60,006 nucleotides of DNA, taken from assembly GCA_903877645.1 (NCBI GenBank), contig CAIRES010000004.1, positions 1 to 60,006 of the forward strand, given 5' to 3'. Position 1 is the first letter of the stretch, and each line of letters begins with the position of its first letter. Below, piece by piece: positions 18,800 to 26,886 of the stretch. The notes under the pieces are model-generated. The model saw only the letters and a list, made by a program, of their open reading frames with translations. It had not been told where the DNA came from and did no database searches. The position numbers were made by a program, and so were the translations under genes. This DNA comes from an uncultured Bacteroidota bacterium (GTDB lineage Bacteria > Bacteroidota > Bacteroidia > Chitinophagales > Chitinophagaceae).

Positions 18800-19957
18800 T
18801 TACAATGTTCCGCGACGAGCCTGCTCAGCTTCAATTGATTCAAACAGGGCCTGGAAGTTCCCTTTTCCGAAGGAGCGAGCACCTTTTCGCTGAATGATCT
18901 CAAAGAACAGCGTTGGCCTGTCTTCCACGGGCTTTGTAAATATCTGTAGCAGGTAACCTTCTTCATCCCTATCTACCATGATGCCGAGACTTTTCAGAGT
19001 AGACATATCTTCGGCTATTTCCCCTACCCGCTCCTGTACCGTATCATAATACTTACCGGGCACAAAAAGGAAATCAACACCTCTCTTCCTCATCTCTGAT
19101 ATAGTGAAAACAATATCATCGGTAGCTACCGCAATATGCTGGCAGCCGGGGCCTTCATAGAAATCAAGGTATTCTTCAACCTGCGACTTTTTGATGCCTT
19201 TGGCTGGTTCATTGATCGGGAACTTGATCCGACCGTTGCCATTGGTCATTACCTTGCTCATCAGCGCGGTATACTGCGTAGAGATGTCTTTATCATCAAA
19301 CGTAACGAGATTTGCAAATCCCATGACATCAGCATAGAAACCGGCCCATTTGTTCATAGCGCCCAGTTCCACATTGCCCACCATGTGGTCAATATATTTC
19401 AGGCCAGTTGGCCCCGGATTGTATTCGGAAGTCCATGCCGAGTAACCAGGCATAAAAACACCTTTATAGTTCTTCCGTTCTATGAAGATGTGTACGGTAT
19501 CTCCATAAGTACGGATGCCTGCCCGCACAACCTCCCCATCATCATCTTTCTCCACAACCGGCTCGAAGTAAACCTCAGCACCCCGCGAGGTAGTTAATTC
19601 AAAAGCCTTACGGGCATCATCTACCCACAAAGCGATCACCTTGACACCGTCTCCATGTTTTGCAATGTGGTCTGATATGGTGTTGCCTGACTGCAACGGA
19701 CTTGTGAGTACCAACCTGATCTTATCCTGTACGAGCACATAAGATACCCGATCCCTTACACCTGTTTCCAGGCCGGCATAAGCCAGCGACTGAAAACCGA
19801 ATGCGGTCTTATAGTAATGTGCCGCCTGTTTGGCATTGCCCACATAAAGTTCCACGTAGTCGGTACCGTTGATGGGCAGAAAGTCCTGTGCATCCTTAAA
19901 TATCTTCTCGATACCGTAGTTATAATTGCTAACATTCTTCAGATCATTTGTTTCCAT
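18800..19957 (-). CDS. hppD: 4-hydroxyphenylpyruvate dioxygenase
   Basis: 385 residues with two vicinal-oxygen-chelate halves. The three iron ligands of the C-terminal half are visible: H191 ('[12 protein letters not shown]'), H274 ('[12 protein letters not shown]') and E353 ('[11 protein letters not shown]'). The enzyme converts 4-hydroxyphenylpyruvate, from tyrosine, to homogentisate with O2 and loss of CO2. It lies between hmgA (11 bases upstream) and paaA (46 bases downstream), so the tyrosine route and the phenylacetyl-CoA epoxidase are probably co-transcribed. The C-terminus (about [16 protein letters not shown]) is complete and lies over an open reading extension of paaA that is not used. 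Confidence 0.96.
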   Translation of the reverse strand: METNDLKNVSNYNYGIEKIFKDAQDFLPINGTDYVELYVGNAKQAAHYYKTAFGFQSLAYAGLETGVRDRVSYVLVQDKIRLVLTSPLQSGNTISDHIAKHGDGVKVIALWVDDARKAFELTTSRGAEVYFEPVVEKDDDGEVVRAGIRTYGDTVHIFIERKNYKGVFMPGYSAWTSEYNPGPTGLKYIDHMVGNVELGAMNKWAGFYADVMGFANLVTFDDKDISTQYTALMSKVMTNGNGRIKFPINEPAKGIKKSQVEEYLDFYEGPGCQHIAVATDDIVFTISEMRKRGVDFLFVPGKYYDTVQERVGEIAEDMSTLKSLGIMVDRDEEGYLLQIFTKPVEDRPTLFFEIIQRKGARSFGKGNFQALFESIEAEQARRGTL

Positions 19958-19968
19958 AAAAAATGTAT

Positions 19969-21126
19969 TTATTCTGTTAACCAGGATTTGTAATAACCAT
20001 CTACTTCGATCTTCATCGCCTCTTCTGTGATATTGACCGCATTGAACGGATCTATCATCACGGCCAGTTCTTTTGTTTCCTTTTGGCCTATGCTGCGCTC
20101 AATAGCGCCGGGATGAGGGCCGTGCGGAATGCCACCCGGGTGCAGTGTGATCTGCCCTGCCTTTATGTTATTACGGCTCATGAAGTCACCATCCACATAG
20201 TACAGCAATTCATCGCTATCAATATTGCTGTGATGATATGGGGCTGGAACGGCGAGCGGATGGTAGTCATATAGCCGGGGAACGAATGAGCAGATCACAA
20301 AATCCCTGCTTTCAAATGTCTGATGTACGGGCGGTGGCATGTGTACCCTGCCTGTTATCGGCTCGAAGTTGAAGATGGAAAATGTGTAGGGATAATGATA
20401 GCCGTCCCATCCGGCCACGTCAAAGGGATGATGGATGTAAACGTAAGGAAACATCATTCCTTTCTTCTTGATGAATATCTCAAACTCGCCTTTTTCGTCG
20501 TTTGTCTGCAGGTTTTCCGGGCGTTTGATATCGCGCTCGCAGAAAGGAGAATGTTCCAGCAGCTGCCCGAAGTCATTGCGGTAACGACGTGGAGTAAAGA
20601 TGGGGTCAAATGATTCTACATACAACAATTTATTATCCGTATCGTCAAACCTGATCTGATAAACGGTACCCCTGGGGATCAAAATGTAGTCGCCATATTT
20701 GAAACTTAGGATACCATACATGGTATGAACCTCTCCGCTGCCTTTATGCACGAACAGCAATTCATCGGCGTCGGCATTCTTATAGAAATACCTGGTCGAT
20801 TGCATTGGCGCTGCCAGGCCGATGTGCATTGCAGCATTAACGAACAATGTCTTCCGGCTCTCGAGGTAATCCTTTTCGGGCTTTACATCAAAGCCATTAA
20901 AGCTCATGGCATTAAGCCCATTCTCGATGGCGATCTTAGGTTTTACAGAATATGGCTTTCCTTTTTGTTTTACGCCTGTAGGCGGGTGCAAATGATAAAC
21001 TAAAGAGGAAAGCCCAGCAAAGCCTTGCGTTCCTACAAGCTCTTCCTGGTAAAGCTTTCCATTATTCTGACGGCTGACGATGTGACGTTTCTCCGGTACG
21101 ATCCCTAATTTGTGGTAAAATGGCAT
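19969..21126 (-). CDS. hmgA: Homogentisate 1,2-dioxygenase
   Basis: 385 residues, cupin-fold. Family stretches are 'SSLVYHLHPPTGV', 'IPRGTVYQIRFD', 'HPFDVAGWDGYHYPYTF', 'RVHMPPPVHQTFE' and the iron-ligand region 'HPGGIPHGPHPGA'. It cleaves the ring of homogentisate to maleylacetoacetate in the cytosol. It is shorter than the well-studied fungal and Pseudomonas enzymes (about 430-445) but agrees with Bacteroidota homologues as I recall them. It is the first gene of a seven-gene operon; a candidate -7 box and two palindromic operator-like sites lie upstream at 21146-21205. The genes for the next steps (maleylacetoacetate isomerase, fumarylacetoacetase) are not in the window. Confidence 0.94.
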   Translation of the reverse strand: MPFYHKLGIVPEKRHIVSRQNNGKLYQEELVGTQGFAGLSSLVYHLHPPTGVKQKGKPYSVKPKIAIENGLNAMSFNGFDVKPEKDYLESRKTLFVNAAMHIGLAAPMQSTRYFYKNADADELLFVHKGSGEVHTMYGILSFKYGDYILIPRGTVYQIRFDDTDNKLLYVESFDPIFTPRRYRNDFGQLLEHSPFCERDIKRPENLQTNDEKGEFEIFIKKKGMMFPYVYIHHPFDVAGWDGYHYPYTFSIFNFEPITGRVHMPPPVHQTFESRDFVICSFVPRLYDYHPLAVPAPYHHSNIDSDELLYYVDGDFMSRNNIKAGQITLHPGGIPHGPHPGAIERSIGQKETKELAVMIDPFNAVNITEEAMKIEVDGYYKSWLTE

Positions 21127-21145
21127 TGATTCATTTTTTGCACCA

Positions 21146-21153
21146 CAAACTTA
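21146..21153 (-). promoter_or_regulatory. Candidate -7 box of the hmgA operon (no -33 box)
   Basis: On the minus strand these bases read TAAGTTTG, matching the Bacteroidota -7 consensus TAnnTTTG, 20 bases before the hmgA ATG. No TTG is found at the 19-21 base spacing expected for a -33 box, which suggests the promoter may need an activator. Confidence 0.5.
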
Positions 21154-21172
21154 TCTATGCCGTCACGGTATA

Positions 21173-21205
21173 AAGATGATCTTGGACAACATCCGAGATG
21201 ATCTT
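21173..21205. promoter_or_regulatory. Two tandem palindromic operator-like sites upstream of hmgA
   Basis: AAGATGATCTT at 21173-21183 is a perfect 5+1+5 palindrome; GAGATGATCTT at 21195-21205 repeats it with one change. Their centres are 22 bases apart, two helical turns. If transcription starts about 7 bases past the -7 box, the sites would be centred near -39 and -61, typical of activator sites. Regulator unknown. Confidence 0.5.
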
Positions 21206-21248
21206 AGTCATTTTATTTGTGCGCCGGCAACCGTAATCACCACCGGCA

Positions 21249-21749
21249 CTATTTCGTAAAATAGTCCGGCGGGAAAAACTCCTGGCCGTATTTTGCGCCT
21301 AGTATTTTCATTTGCGCCAATACCTCGGGCGTGGGAGGAGTGGGTGATGGCGGAGTGGAGCCCGCAGCGATCGGCTTGCCTATTTCGCGAAACAGCTCAT
21401 CCATACCGGCGGGTGTGACGATGCACAGGAGATGTGCCGTTTCGCCTGATTCGTTTTTGAAATTATGTACGGCACCGCCAAATGGAATGTTGATGAACGC
21501 GCCTTTGCGGGCTGTGTACGTCTGTGGTTCGGAACGTACTACTACTTCCCCATCCAGCACGTAGAAAGACTCCTGGATGTCTTTATGGGCATGGGGACCG
21601 GGACCACCGCCGGGTGGCACCATCATAGATATGATGGCGCAGGAGCCGTTGGTTTGCGCGCCGGATAGTAATATGCGGTATGCACCACCGGCTATTGCCA
21701 GTGCATCGCCGGCACCGGGATCTATGGTAATTACGGAGTCTGGTCTCAT
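21249..21749 (-). CDS. Cupin-domain protein
   Basis: 166 residues, a single cupin domain. Motif 1 is 'GGGPGPHAHKDIQESFYVLDGE' in outline, with two His and a Glu placed as metal ligands, and motif 2 is 'FGGAVHNFKNESGE', with the last His. This is a beta-barrel metal-binding fold common to small dioxygenases, isomerases and binding proteins; substrate cannot be told from sequence. No signal peptide. A Pro-rich segment ('GSTPPSPTPPTPEV') precedes the C-terminal helix. It lies about 120 bases upstream of hmgA on the same strand, with its own or shared regulation, so a link to aromatic degradation is possible but unproven. Confidence 0.8.
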   Translation of the reverse strand: MRPDSVITIDPGAGDALAIAGGAYRILLSGAQTNGSCAIISMMVPPGGGPGPHAHKDIQESFYVLDGEVVVRSEPQTYTARKGAFINIPFGGAVHNFKNESGETAHLLCIVTPAGMDELFREIGKPIAAGSTPPSPTPPTPEVLAQMKILGAKYGQEFFPPDYFTK

Positions 21750-21822
21750 CGTATGTATCTTATCTAATTTCAGGCCAATCTACACCAAATATCATTATCG
21801 AGTACCCGAGCCTCCATCCAGT

Positions 21823-22308
21823 TTATTCCGCAAGAGAAGCGTCTACCTTTACACTGTCTTGCTGGGCGCTATACGACACATAGTGGGTAGCCCATATTGC
21901 CGGCACAGTCATTGATATGCGGTCGTTATTCACTTTCAGGTTCATAGTGCCGCCATTGTGAGCTGTACTTACATACATATCAGTAGATGAAGTTGTTATC
22001 TGTACGATACATTCGTCATCGGCAAGCTGATTCATTTTATCGTATCCAACTATTTTATAGTTGGTACCTGCATCAGGTGCAGAACCAGGCATGCCACTCA
22101 CGAATACCGAGGCATAGTTGACTCCATCTGCGGCCATGCCTGAAAGATCAACACTGTACTTTGTAACAGTCTTAGCCGTGTAGGGAGTGCCATTTACGTG
22201 CCACGAGCCCACAGACGCAACGGGGGTGAAATCAGATTTTTTGCACGATGAGGAACGCAATGTAACAAGGGCAAGCGCGGCAATAGCTAGCATTTTGAGT
22301 TGCTTCAT
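21823..22308 (-). CDS. Predicted lipoprotein, DUF6252-like
   Basis: 161 residues. The N-terminus (MKQLKMLAIAALALVTLRSS) ends in SSSCKKSDF, a somewhat unusual lipobox with Ser at -3, giving a likely lipidated Cys. The mature part begins with 'GSWHVNGTPYTA' and continues as beta-rich sequence ('NLKVNNDRISMTVPAIWA'), a pattern resembling the small DUF6252-type lipoproteins of Bacteroidota, though I cannot confirm the family. Function unknown; probably anchored in the envelope. A well-formed promoter precedes it (22331-22361). It is transcribed away from the secreted protease gene at 22591. Confidence 0.7.
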   Translation of the reverse strand: MKQLKMLAIAALALVTLRSSSCKKSDFTPVASVGSWHVNGTPYTAKTVTKYSVDLSGMAADGVNYASVFVSGMPGSAPDAGTNYKIVGYDKMNQLADDECIVQITTSSTDMYVSTAHNGGTMNLKVNNDRISMTVPAIWATHYVSYSAQQDSVKVDASLAE

Positions 22309-22330
22309 ATAGTTTGTTTGTTGTTTGTAA

Positions 22331-22361
22331 CAAACATACTTATTGCCCGGTGCCTAGTCAA
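22331..22361 (-). promoter_or_regulatory. Promoter of the lipoprotein gene
   Basis: Minus strand: TTG at 22359-22361, exactly 20 bases, then TATGTTTG at 22331-22338, 22 bases before the ATG. This fits the Bacteroidota primary sigma pattern TTG-N20-TAnnTTTG. Confidence 0.6.
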
Positions 22362-22451
22362 TCACAATGTTCTCAACTGCGCAGATAATGTTCTGAATTA
22401 AAAGCACCGGAAGAGGGCTTAGGCGATAGTGTAAACCTGTTTCAGGACGCG

Positions 22452-22493
22452 GCAATGAAAAAAGCACCTCTTTTAAAAACTTTCAGCCGATGA
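22452..22493 (+). repeat. Upstream copy of the protease gene's first codons (mini-ORF)
   Basis: Bases 22452-22475 match 22588-22611, the start of the protease gene, at 23 of 24 positions. The copy contains its own ATG (22455) and reads MKKAPLLKTFSR then stop at 22491-22493, so it repeats the first seven codons. It lies 136 bases upstream of the real start. It could be the remnant of a duplicated gene start or a short leader ORF. Confidence 0.6.
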
Positions 22494-22590
22494 GACATCT
22501 CGCATCCAAACCCACAACAATTGAATCCGTTTGTGATTGTCAGTTAACTTTTACATATTTCAATTGTCCAAATGATGTAACTTCGTAGCA

Positions 22591-24027
22591 ATGAAAAAAG
22601 CGCCTCTTTTACTTGCCCTGCTATTTTTATGTAGCTATGCTCATTTACACGCACAAAGGATGTGCGGCATAGAGCTCACCCGCGCGGCCTTAATAGCCAA
22701 AGACCCGTCATGGGCACAAAGGATAGAACAACAAAGGGCATCGCAACAAGGCATTGCCGATAAGTATAAACAATCGTTAAAAAACGGGGCGGCGCAACGT
22801 ACTGCAACTGTCGCATCGCCTATCCCTGTTATCTTTCATGTCATTGTCACCTCAGCTCAGTTCAACCAGATCGGGGGTTATGCCGGTATACAGCAGCGTA
22901 TAGATTCCCAGATTGCGGTATTGAACCGCGATTACAACGCACAGAATAGCGACTCTGTGCTGATACCCTATGGCTGGAAAACAAGGTTTGCATCATCCGG
23001 TATCCACTTCGGGCTGGCACATACCGCGCCTAACGGCTGGGGCACACCCGGCTACGAATTAGAGATCATACCGAGCACTATGGATGGCTTTTCGGGTGAC
23101 GCAAATGATTACAGCGATGCCAAGCATGCTGCATCCGGGGGGCTTGATGCCTGGGATGTGTCGAAATACCTGAATATATGGTGCATCAACTTTACCGATT
23201 ATAATGGCCTGCTGGGTATTACAGTGTCTAAATCACAGTGCGGCGGCGCGGGTTTCCCATTTGATGAGGAAGGTGTTTGTGTCAATTACCAGGCCTTTGG
23301 CAAAAGAGCGTCTACTCACGACGATTACATTGCCTGTGGTTACAGTACAGACGGAGCACCCGATTATTACGACCTGGGCCGCACACTCACCCACGAGATA
23401 GGGCATTTTTTTGAGATATGGCATACCTGGGGTGATGATGGCGGAGCCTGCCCGTGGTCAGGCTCGGACCTGGATGATGGACTTGCTGATACACCTCCCG
23501 AAGCCGACCATAAGTTCTATAACTATCCCGATACTATACCGGGTGGCACCTACTACGATGCCTGCCATTATGATGGCGCTATAGACACCCAGCTCACTAC
23601 ATACGGCGTGGCCAGCCTCGATTATATGAACTATACCGATGATATCGCCATGCACCTGTTCACACCTGACCAGGCGGCGATGATGGCCGCACAGGTAGCC
23701 ACTGGTGGCGAAAATAATACCCTTACCCAAAACCCCACCCTGCTCAACTGGCCGGCTAATGCAGGTGTAACAGAGCAGGAACTTGACCATGAAGTTGGTA
23801 TCTTTCCCAACCCTACTACAGGAGCATTAAGCATAGGCATTACCGGTATATCGAGCCTGCAACAGATTGCCATTACCAATATTCTTGGCGAGCAGGTATT
23901 TACCAATTCTGAAGCCAGGCTCCATAACTTTTATTCTATAGACCTATCAGCAATGAGTAAAGGTATTTATTTTGTTAGGTGTACCTTTGCATCCGGGAGC
24001 ATAACCCGAAAAATATTGTTACAATGA
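22591..24027 (+). CDS. Secreted M43-type (pappalysin-like) zinc metalloprotease with T9SS tail
   Basis: 478 residues. A signal peptide (MKKAPLLLALLFLCSYAHLH, cleaved near AQ) and a propeptide lead to a metzincin catalytic domain with HEIGHFFEIWH at residues 268-278, the extended zinc motif HExxHxxxxxH, and a likely Met-turn in 'LDYMNYTDD'. The C-terminal 80 residues are a T9SS type A sorting domain ('VGIFPNPTTGALSI', 'GIYFVRCTFASGSITRKILL'). The arrangement resembles peptidase family M43 (cytophagalysin/ulilysin type), secreted to degrade external proteins. Its TGA stop overlaps the ATG of mqnE (ATGA), coupling two apparently unrelated genes. No terminator separates them. Confidence 0.9.
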   Translation: MKKAPLLLALLFLCSYAHLHAQRMCGIELTRAALIAKDPSWAQRIEQQRASQQGIADKYKQSLKNGAAQRTATVASPIPVIFHVIVTSAQFNQIGGYAGIQQRIDSQIAVLNRDYNAQNSDSVLIPYGWKTRFASSGIHFGLAHTAPNGWGTPGYELEIIPSTMDGFSGDANDYSDAKHAASGGLDAWDVSKYLNIWCINFTDYNGLLGITVSKSQCGGAGFPFDEEGVCVNYQAFGKRASTHDDYIACGYSTDGAPDYYDLGRTLTHEIGHFFEIWHTWGDDGGACPWSGSDLDDGLADTPPEADHKFYNYPDTIPGGTYYDACHYDGAIDTQLTTYGVASLDYMNYTDDIAMHLFTPDQAAMMAAQVATGGENNTLTQNPTLLNWPANAGVTEQELDHEVGIFPNPTTGALSIGITGISSLQQIAITNILGEQVFTNSEARLHNFYSIDLSAMSKGIYFVRCTFASGSITRKILLQ

Positions 24028-25181
24028 TCGAACAGCCAATGAATCTTTCAGAAGTTTTCAAACAGTCACACTTAGATAGGCAGTTACCGGCCATAGCCGA
24101 AAAAGTACAGAACCGCGAACGCATTACCGAGGCAGAAGGCCTATTGCTTTTTGAAAAAGGGGATCTTGGATTCGTAGGCTCACTTGCCAATTATATAGCT
24201 GGTTATCAGCATCATAACAAAGTCTATTTTAACAGAAATTTCCATATAGAACCTACCAATGTTTGCGTGTTCACCTGCAACTTCTGCTCCTATTCCCGCC
24301 AGTACAAGCACCGGGATGATGGCTGGGAAATGGGTATGGAACAGATGCTGGACATCGTGCGCAAGTACGACGGCCAGCCTGTAACCGAGGTGCATATAGT
24401 AGGTGGCGTACACCCCAAGATGAACCTCGAGTTCTTCTGCGAACTGATCTCCAAGATCAAGGCACATCGCCCCGATCTGCACATAAAGGGCTTCACCGCA
24501 GTGGAGTTGGACTATATGATCCGCAAGGCAAAGCTGAGCATTGAAGATGGTATGCAACGCCTCAAAGATGCCGGACTGCAATCATTGCCCGGTGGTGGCG
24601 CAGAGATCTTCCACCCTGATGTGCGCAACATCATTTGCGCCGACAAGGTAGATGGCACAGGATGGTTGCACATACACGAAACAGCACACAACCTGGGCAT
24701 GCACAGCAATGCTACCATGCTTTATGGCCACATAGAAAAATACGAGCACCGCATAGACCATATGAGCCGCCTGCGCCAATTGCAGGACAAGACAGGAGGT
24801 TTCAATTGCTTTATACCCCTCAAATTCCGCAATAAGGGCAATGATATGTCGCACATTGCTGAGTCAACTATAGTGGAAGACCTGAGGCTGTACGCCATCT
24901 CGCGCATCTTCATGGACAACTTCAAGAACCTGAAAGCCTACTGGCCTATGCTGGGCAGGCAAACTGCACAGCTCACACTATCCTTCGGTGTCAACGACCT
25001 CGATGGAACCATAGACGACACTACCAAGATATACTCCATGGCCGGCTCAGAAGAACAAAGCCCGTCCATGAGTACCGAAGACCTGTGTGACATGATACAT
25101 GCAGTAGGCCGCATACCGGTAGAGCGTGGCACTCTGTACAACGAGATCAAGGTCTATAGCGAAATGGAGGCGGTAAATTAA
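24024..25181 (+). CDS. mqnE: Aminofutalosine synthase (radical SAM)
   Basis: 385 residues from the ATG at 24024; a longer reading from 23979 lies inside the protease gene and is not used. The radical SAM cluster motif is C81-x3-C85-x2-C88 ('CVFTCNFCSY'). 'TEVHIVGGVHPKMNLEF', 'LPGGGAEIFHPDVR' and 'HSNATMLYGHIE' are MqnE phrases; the close relative MqnC is less likely because of the 'GAEIF' and 'NATMLYGHIE' forms. MqnE joins 3-enolpyruvyl-benzoate and adenosine to give aminofutalosine, an early step of the futalosine menaquinone pathway, in the cytosol. Other mqn genes are absent from the window. The overlap with the protease stop suggests coupled translation. Confidence 0.92.
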   Translation: MIEQPMNLSEVFKQSHLDRQLPAIAEKVQNRERITEAEGLLLFEKGDLGFVGSLANYIAGYQHHNKVYFNRNFHIEPTNVCVFTCNFCSYSRQYKHRDDGWEMGMEQMLDIVRKYDGQPVTEVHIVGGVHPKMNLEFFCELISKIKAHRPDLHIKGFTAVELDYMIRKAKLSIEDGMQRLKDAGLQSLPGGGAEIFHPDVRNIICADKVDGTGWLHIHETAHNLGMHSNATMLYGHIEKYEHRIDHMSRLRQLQDKTGGFNCFIPLKFRNKGNDMSHIAESTIVEDLRLYAISRIFMDNFKNLKAYWPMLGRQTAQLTLSFGVNDLDGTIDDTTKIYSMAGSEEQSPSMSTEDLCDMIHAVGRIPVERGTLYNEIKVYSEMEAVN

Positions 25182-25262
25182 GGAACGAGAGCGATCAGCC
25201 ATATAGACGCCAAATCATTCATGAAAGTTTATACAGAACAGGTGTCTGTTTGAGCTCACTTT

Positions 25263-25415
25263 AACATAGCCCACGGTTTCAACCGTGGGTATGCGAAACA
25301 ACATGATCAGAACGGTTTTAACCGTTTATCCTTGCGCATTAAGGGGGAACCGTTAAAACGGTTATATAGAATATGAATACCTCATTACCACACGATTGAA
25401 ACCGTGGGCTATGTT
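25263..25415. repeat. Nested palindromic element between convergent genes (REPIN-like)
   Basis: The outer arms AACATAGCCCACGGTTTCAA (25263-25282) and its exact reverse complement (25396-25415) enclose two inner palindromes, AACGGTTTTAACCGTT (25311-25326) and AACCGTTAAAACGGTT (25348-25363). The left arm also forms its own hairpin, CCCACGGTT-TC-AACCGTGGG (25270-25289); on the right, the matching inner arm has decayed. The layout of paired short palindromes in opposite orientation resembles REPIN or small non-autonomous elements. It fills the 251-base gap between mqnE and rocD, which converge, and may also stop transcription from both sides. Confidence 0.75.
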
Positions 25416-25432
25416 CTTATGTTAGCGTGAAT

Positions 25433-26668
25433 CTAACCAAAAATTTCCAGGCTCATTTTAATGATGTCGAGGCACTCATCTATCTGTGGACGGGTAATGA
25501 GTAATGGCGGTGCAAAGCGTATTCTGTCGCCATGGGTGGGCTTTGCGAGCAGGCCATTGTTCTTCATGGCTATGCACATCTCCCAGGCCATGTCCTTATC
25601 CGGGTGATCTATGACGATGGCATTAAACAGGCCCTTGCCACGAACTATGGCGATATGCTTACTGTTCAAAGCGAGTAACTGAGCACGGAATACCTCGCCA
25701 AGCACGGCTGCATTTTCAGCCATGCGCTCGTCAATAAGCACCTGTAGCGATGCAATGGCAACTTTGCACGCCAGCGGGTTGCCGCCATAGGTAGAGCCGT
25801 GATCACCGGGTTTTATGGTGAGCATGATCTCATCATCGGCCAGCACCGCAGATACAGGCATAGTGCCACCCGAGAGGGCCTTACCGAGTAATACAATATC
25901 GGGCCGTACACCTTCATGGTCGCAGGCGAGCATTTTACCAGTACGGCACAGGCCGGTCTGTATCTCATCGGCGATGAACAGTACATTGGCGGCCTTGCAC
26001 ATGGCAGCGGCTTTGGGAAGATAGCCTTCATCCGGCACTACCACGCCAGCTTCGCCCTGTATAGGCTCCACCAGGAAGGCAATGACATTCTCGTCTTGCA
26101 ATGCGGTTTCCAGTGCCGTAATATCATTATAGGGGATCACCTCAAAACCCGGGGTGAACGGGCCGAAATCCCTGCGGGAGCTATCATCGGTACTAAAGGA
26201 AATGACAGTAGTAGTTCGACCGTGAAAGTTGTGGGCACAGGTGATGATCTTAGCCTTATTCTTGTGTACGCCCTTCACTTCATAACCCCACCTGCGTGCC
26301 AGTTTCAGGCCGGTTTCCACAGCCTCGACACCGGTATTCATAGGCAACACTTTGTCGTAACCAAAGAGCTTTGTGATATAGGCTTCGTATTCACCCAGAA
26401 CATCATTATGAAATGCACGGGAAGTAAGTGTAAGTTTTTGCGCCTGCTCAATAAAAGTTTCAATGATACGGGGATGGCAATGCCCCTGGTTGATCGCCGA
26501 ATAGCCGGACAGGAAGTCGTAATAGCGTTTATCATCCACATCCCATACAAAAACACCTTTACCTTTATTCAGTACCACGGGCAAAGGATGATAGTTATGC
26601 GCCCCGTAAAGTTCTTCCTGCTCAATAAAATGCTGTGTCTTTGATGTGGCGTGTGTTGTGGATGGCAT
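25433..26668 (-). CDS. rocD: Ornithine aminotransferase
   Basis: 411 residues from the ATG at 26668, chosen over 26716 because [20 protein letters not shown] matches the usual family start. It is a class III PLP aminotransferase: '[19 protein letters not shown]', '[13 protein letters not shown]', '[19 protein letters not shown]', the cofactor-holding '[15 protein letters not shown]' and the Schiff-base Lys263 in '[15 protein letters not shown]'. It interconverts ornithine and glutamate semialdehyde, linking arginine and proline metabolism. A TAAATTTG sequence lies just 6 bases upstream of the ATG (26674-26681). It stands alone; the 218 bases between it and the K+ channel gene hold only a weak CAGAGT/ACTCTG hairpin. 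Confidence 0.93.
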   Translation of the reverse strand: MPSTTHATSKTQHFIEQEELYGAHNYHPLPVVLNKGKGVFVWDVDDKRYYDFLSGYSAINQGHCHPRIIETFIEQAQKLTLTSRAFHNDVLGEYEAYITKLFGYDKVLPMNTGVEAVETGLKLARRWGYEVKGVHKNKAKIITCAHNFHGRTTTVISFSTDDSSRRDFGPFTPGFEVIPYNDITALETALQDENVIAFLVEPIQGEAGVVVPDEGYLPKAAAMCKAANVLFIADEIQTGLCRTGKMLACDHEGVRPDIVLLGKALSGGTMPVSAVLADDEIMLTIKPGDHGSTYGGNPLACKVAIASLQVLIDERMAENAAVLGEVFRAQLLALNSKHIAIVRGKGLFNAIVIDHPDKDMAWEMCIAMKNNGLLAKPTHGDRIRFAPPLLITRPQIDECLDIIKMSLEIFG

Positions 26669-26886
26669 ATATGCAAATTTACATTTTAGAGGCGAATTTT
26701 GTGCCTGAATGCCCAAATTACTTTCCTTTTGTGGTCAAATTACGAATGCCGGTCTTTTAACCCTTCCAATAACGCTTTAGAATAATAGAGGTGTCATTAA
26801 TACGCCAACCAGCCACGAGTGACAGAGTCCTGCACACACTCTGAAAAAAAACTGCTACTGACTACACCTGTGATACAAAAAGAACA

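Noticed and set aside
18754-18966. 71-codon extension of paaA upstream of 18753
   Set aside because: It lies across the 3' end of hppD, is basic and Cys-rich, and does not look like a PaaA N-terminus; the ATG at 18753 gives the normal family length.
26669-26716. Sixteen-residue N-terminal extension of ornithine aminotransferase
   Set aside because: Overlaps a TAAATTTG promoter-like box and is not typical of the family; the ATG at 26668 fits better.
26840-26875. CAGAGT/ACTCTG hairpin followed by eight A between the K+ channel and rocD
   Set aside because: The A-run is on the wrong side for a minus-strand terminator and no plus-strand gene precedes it; stem is only six pairs.
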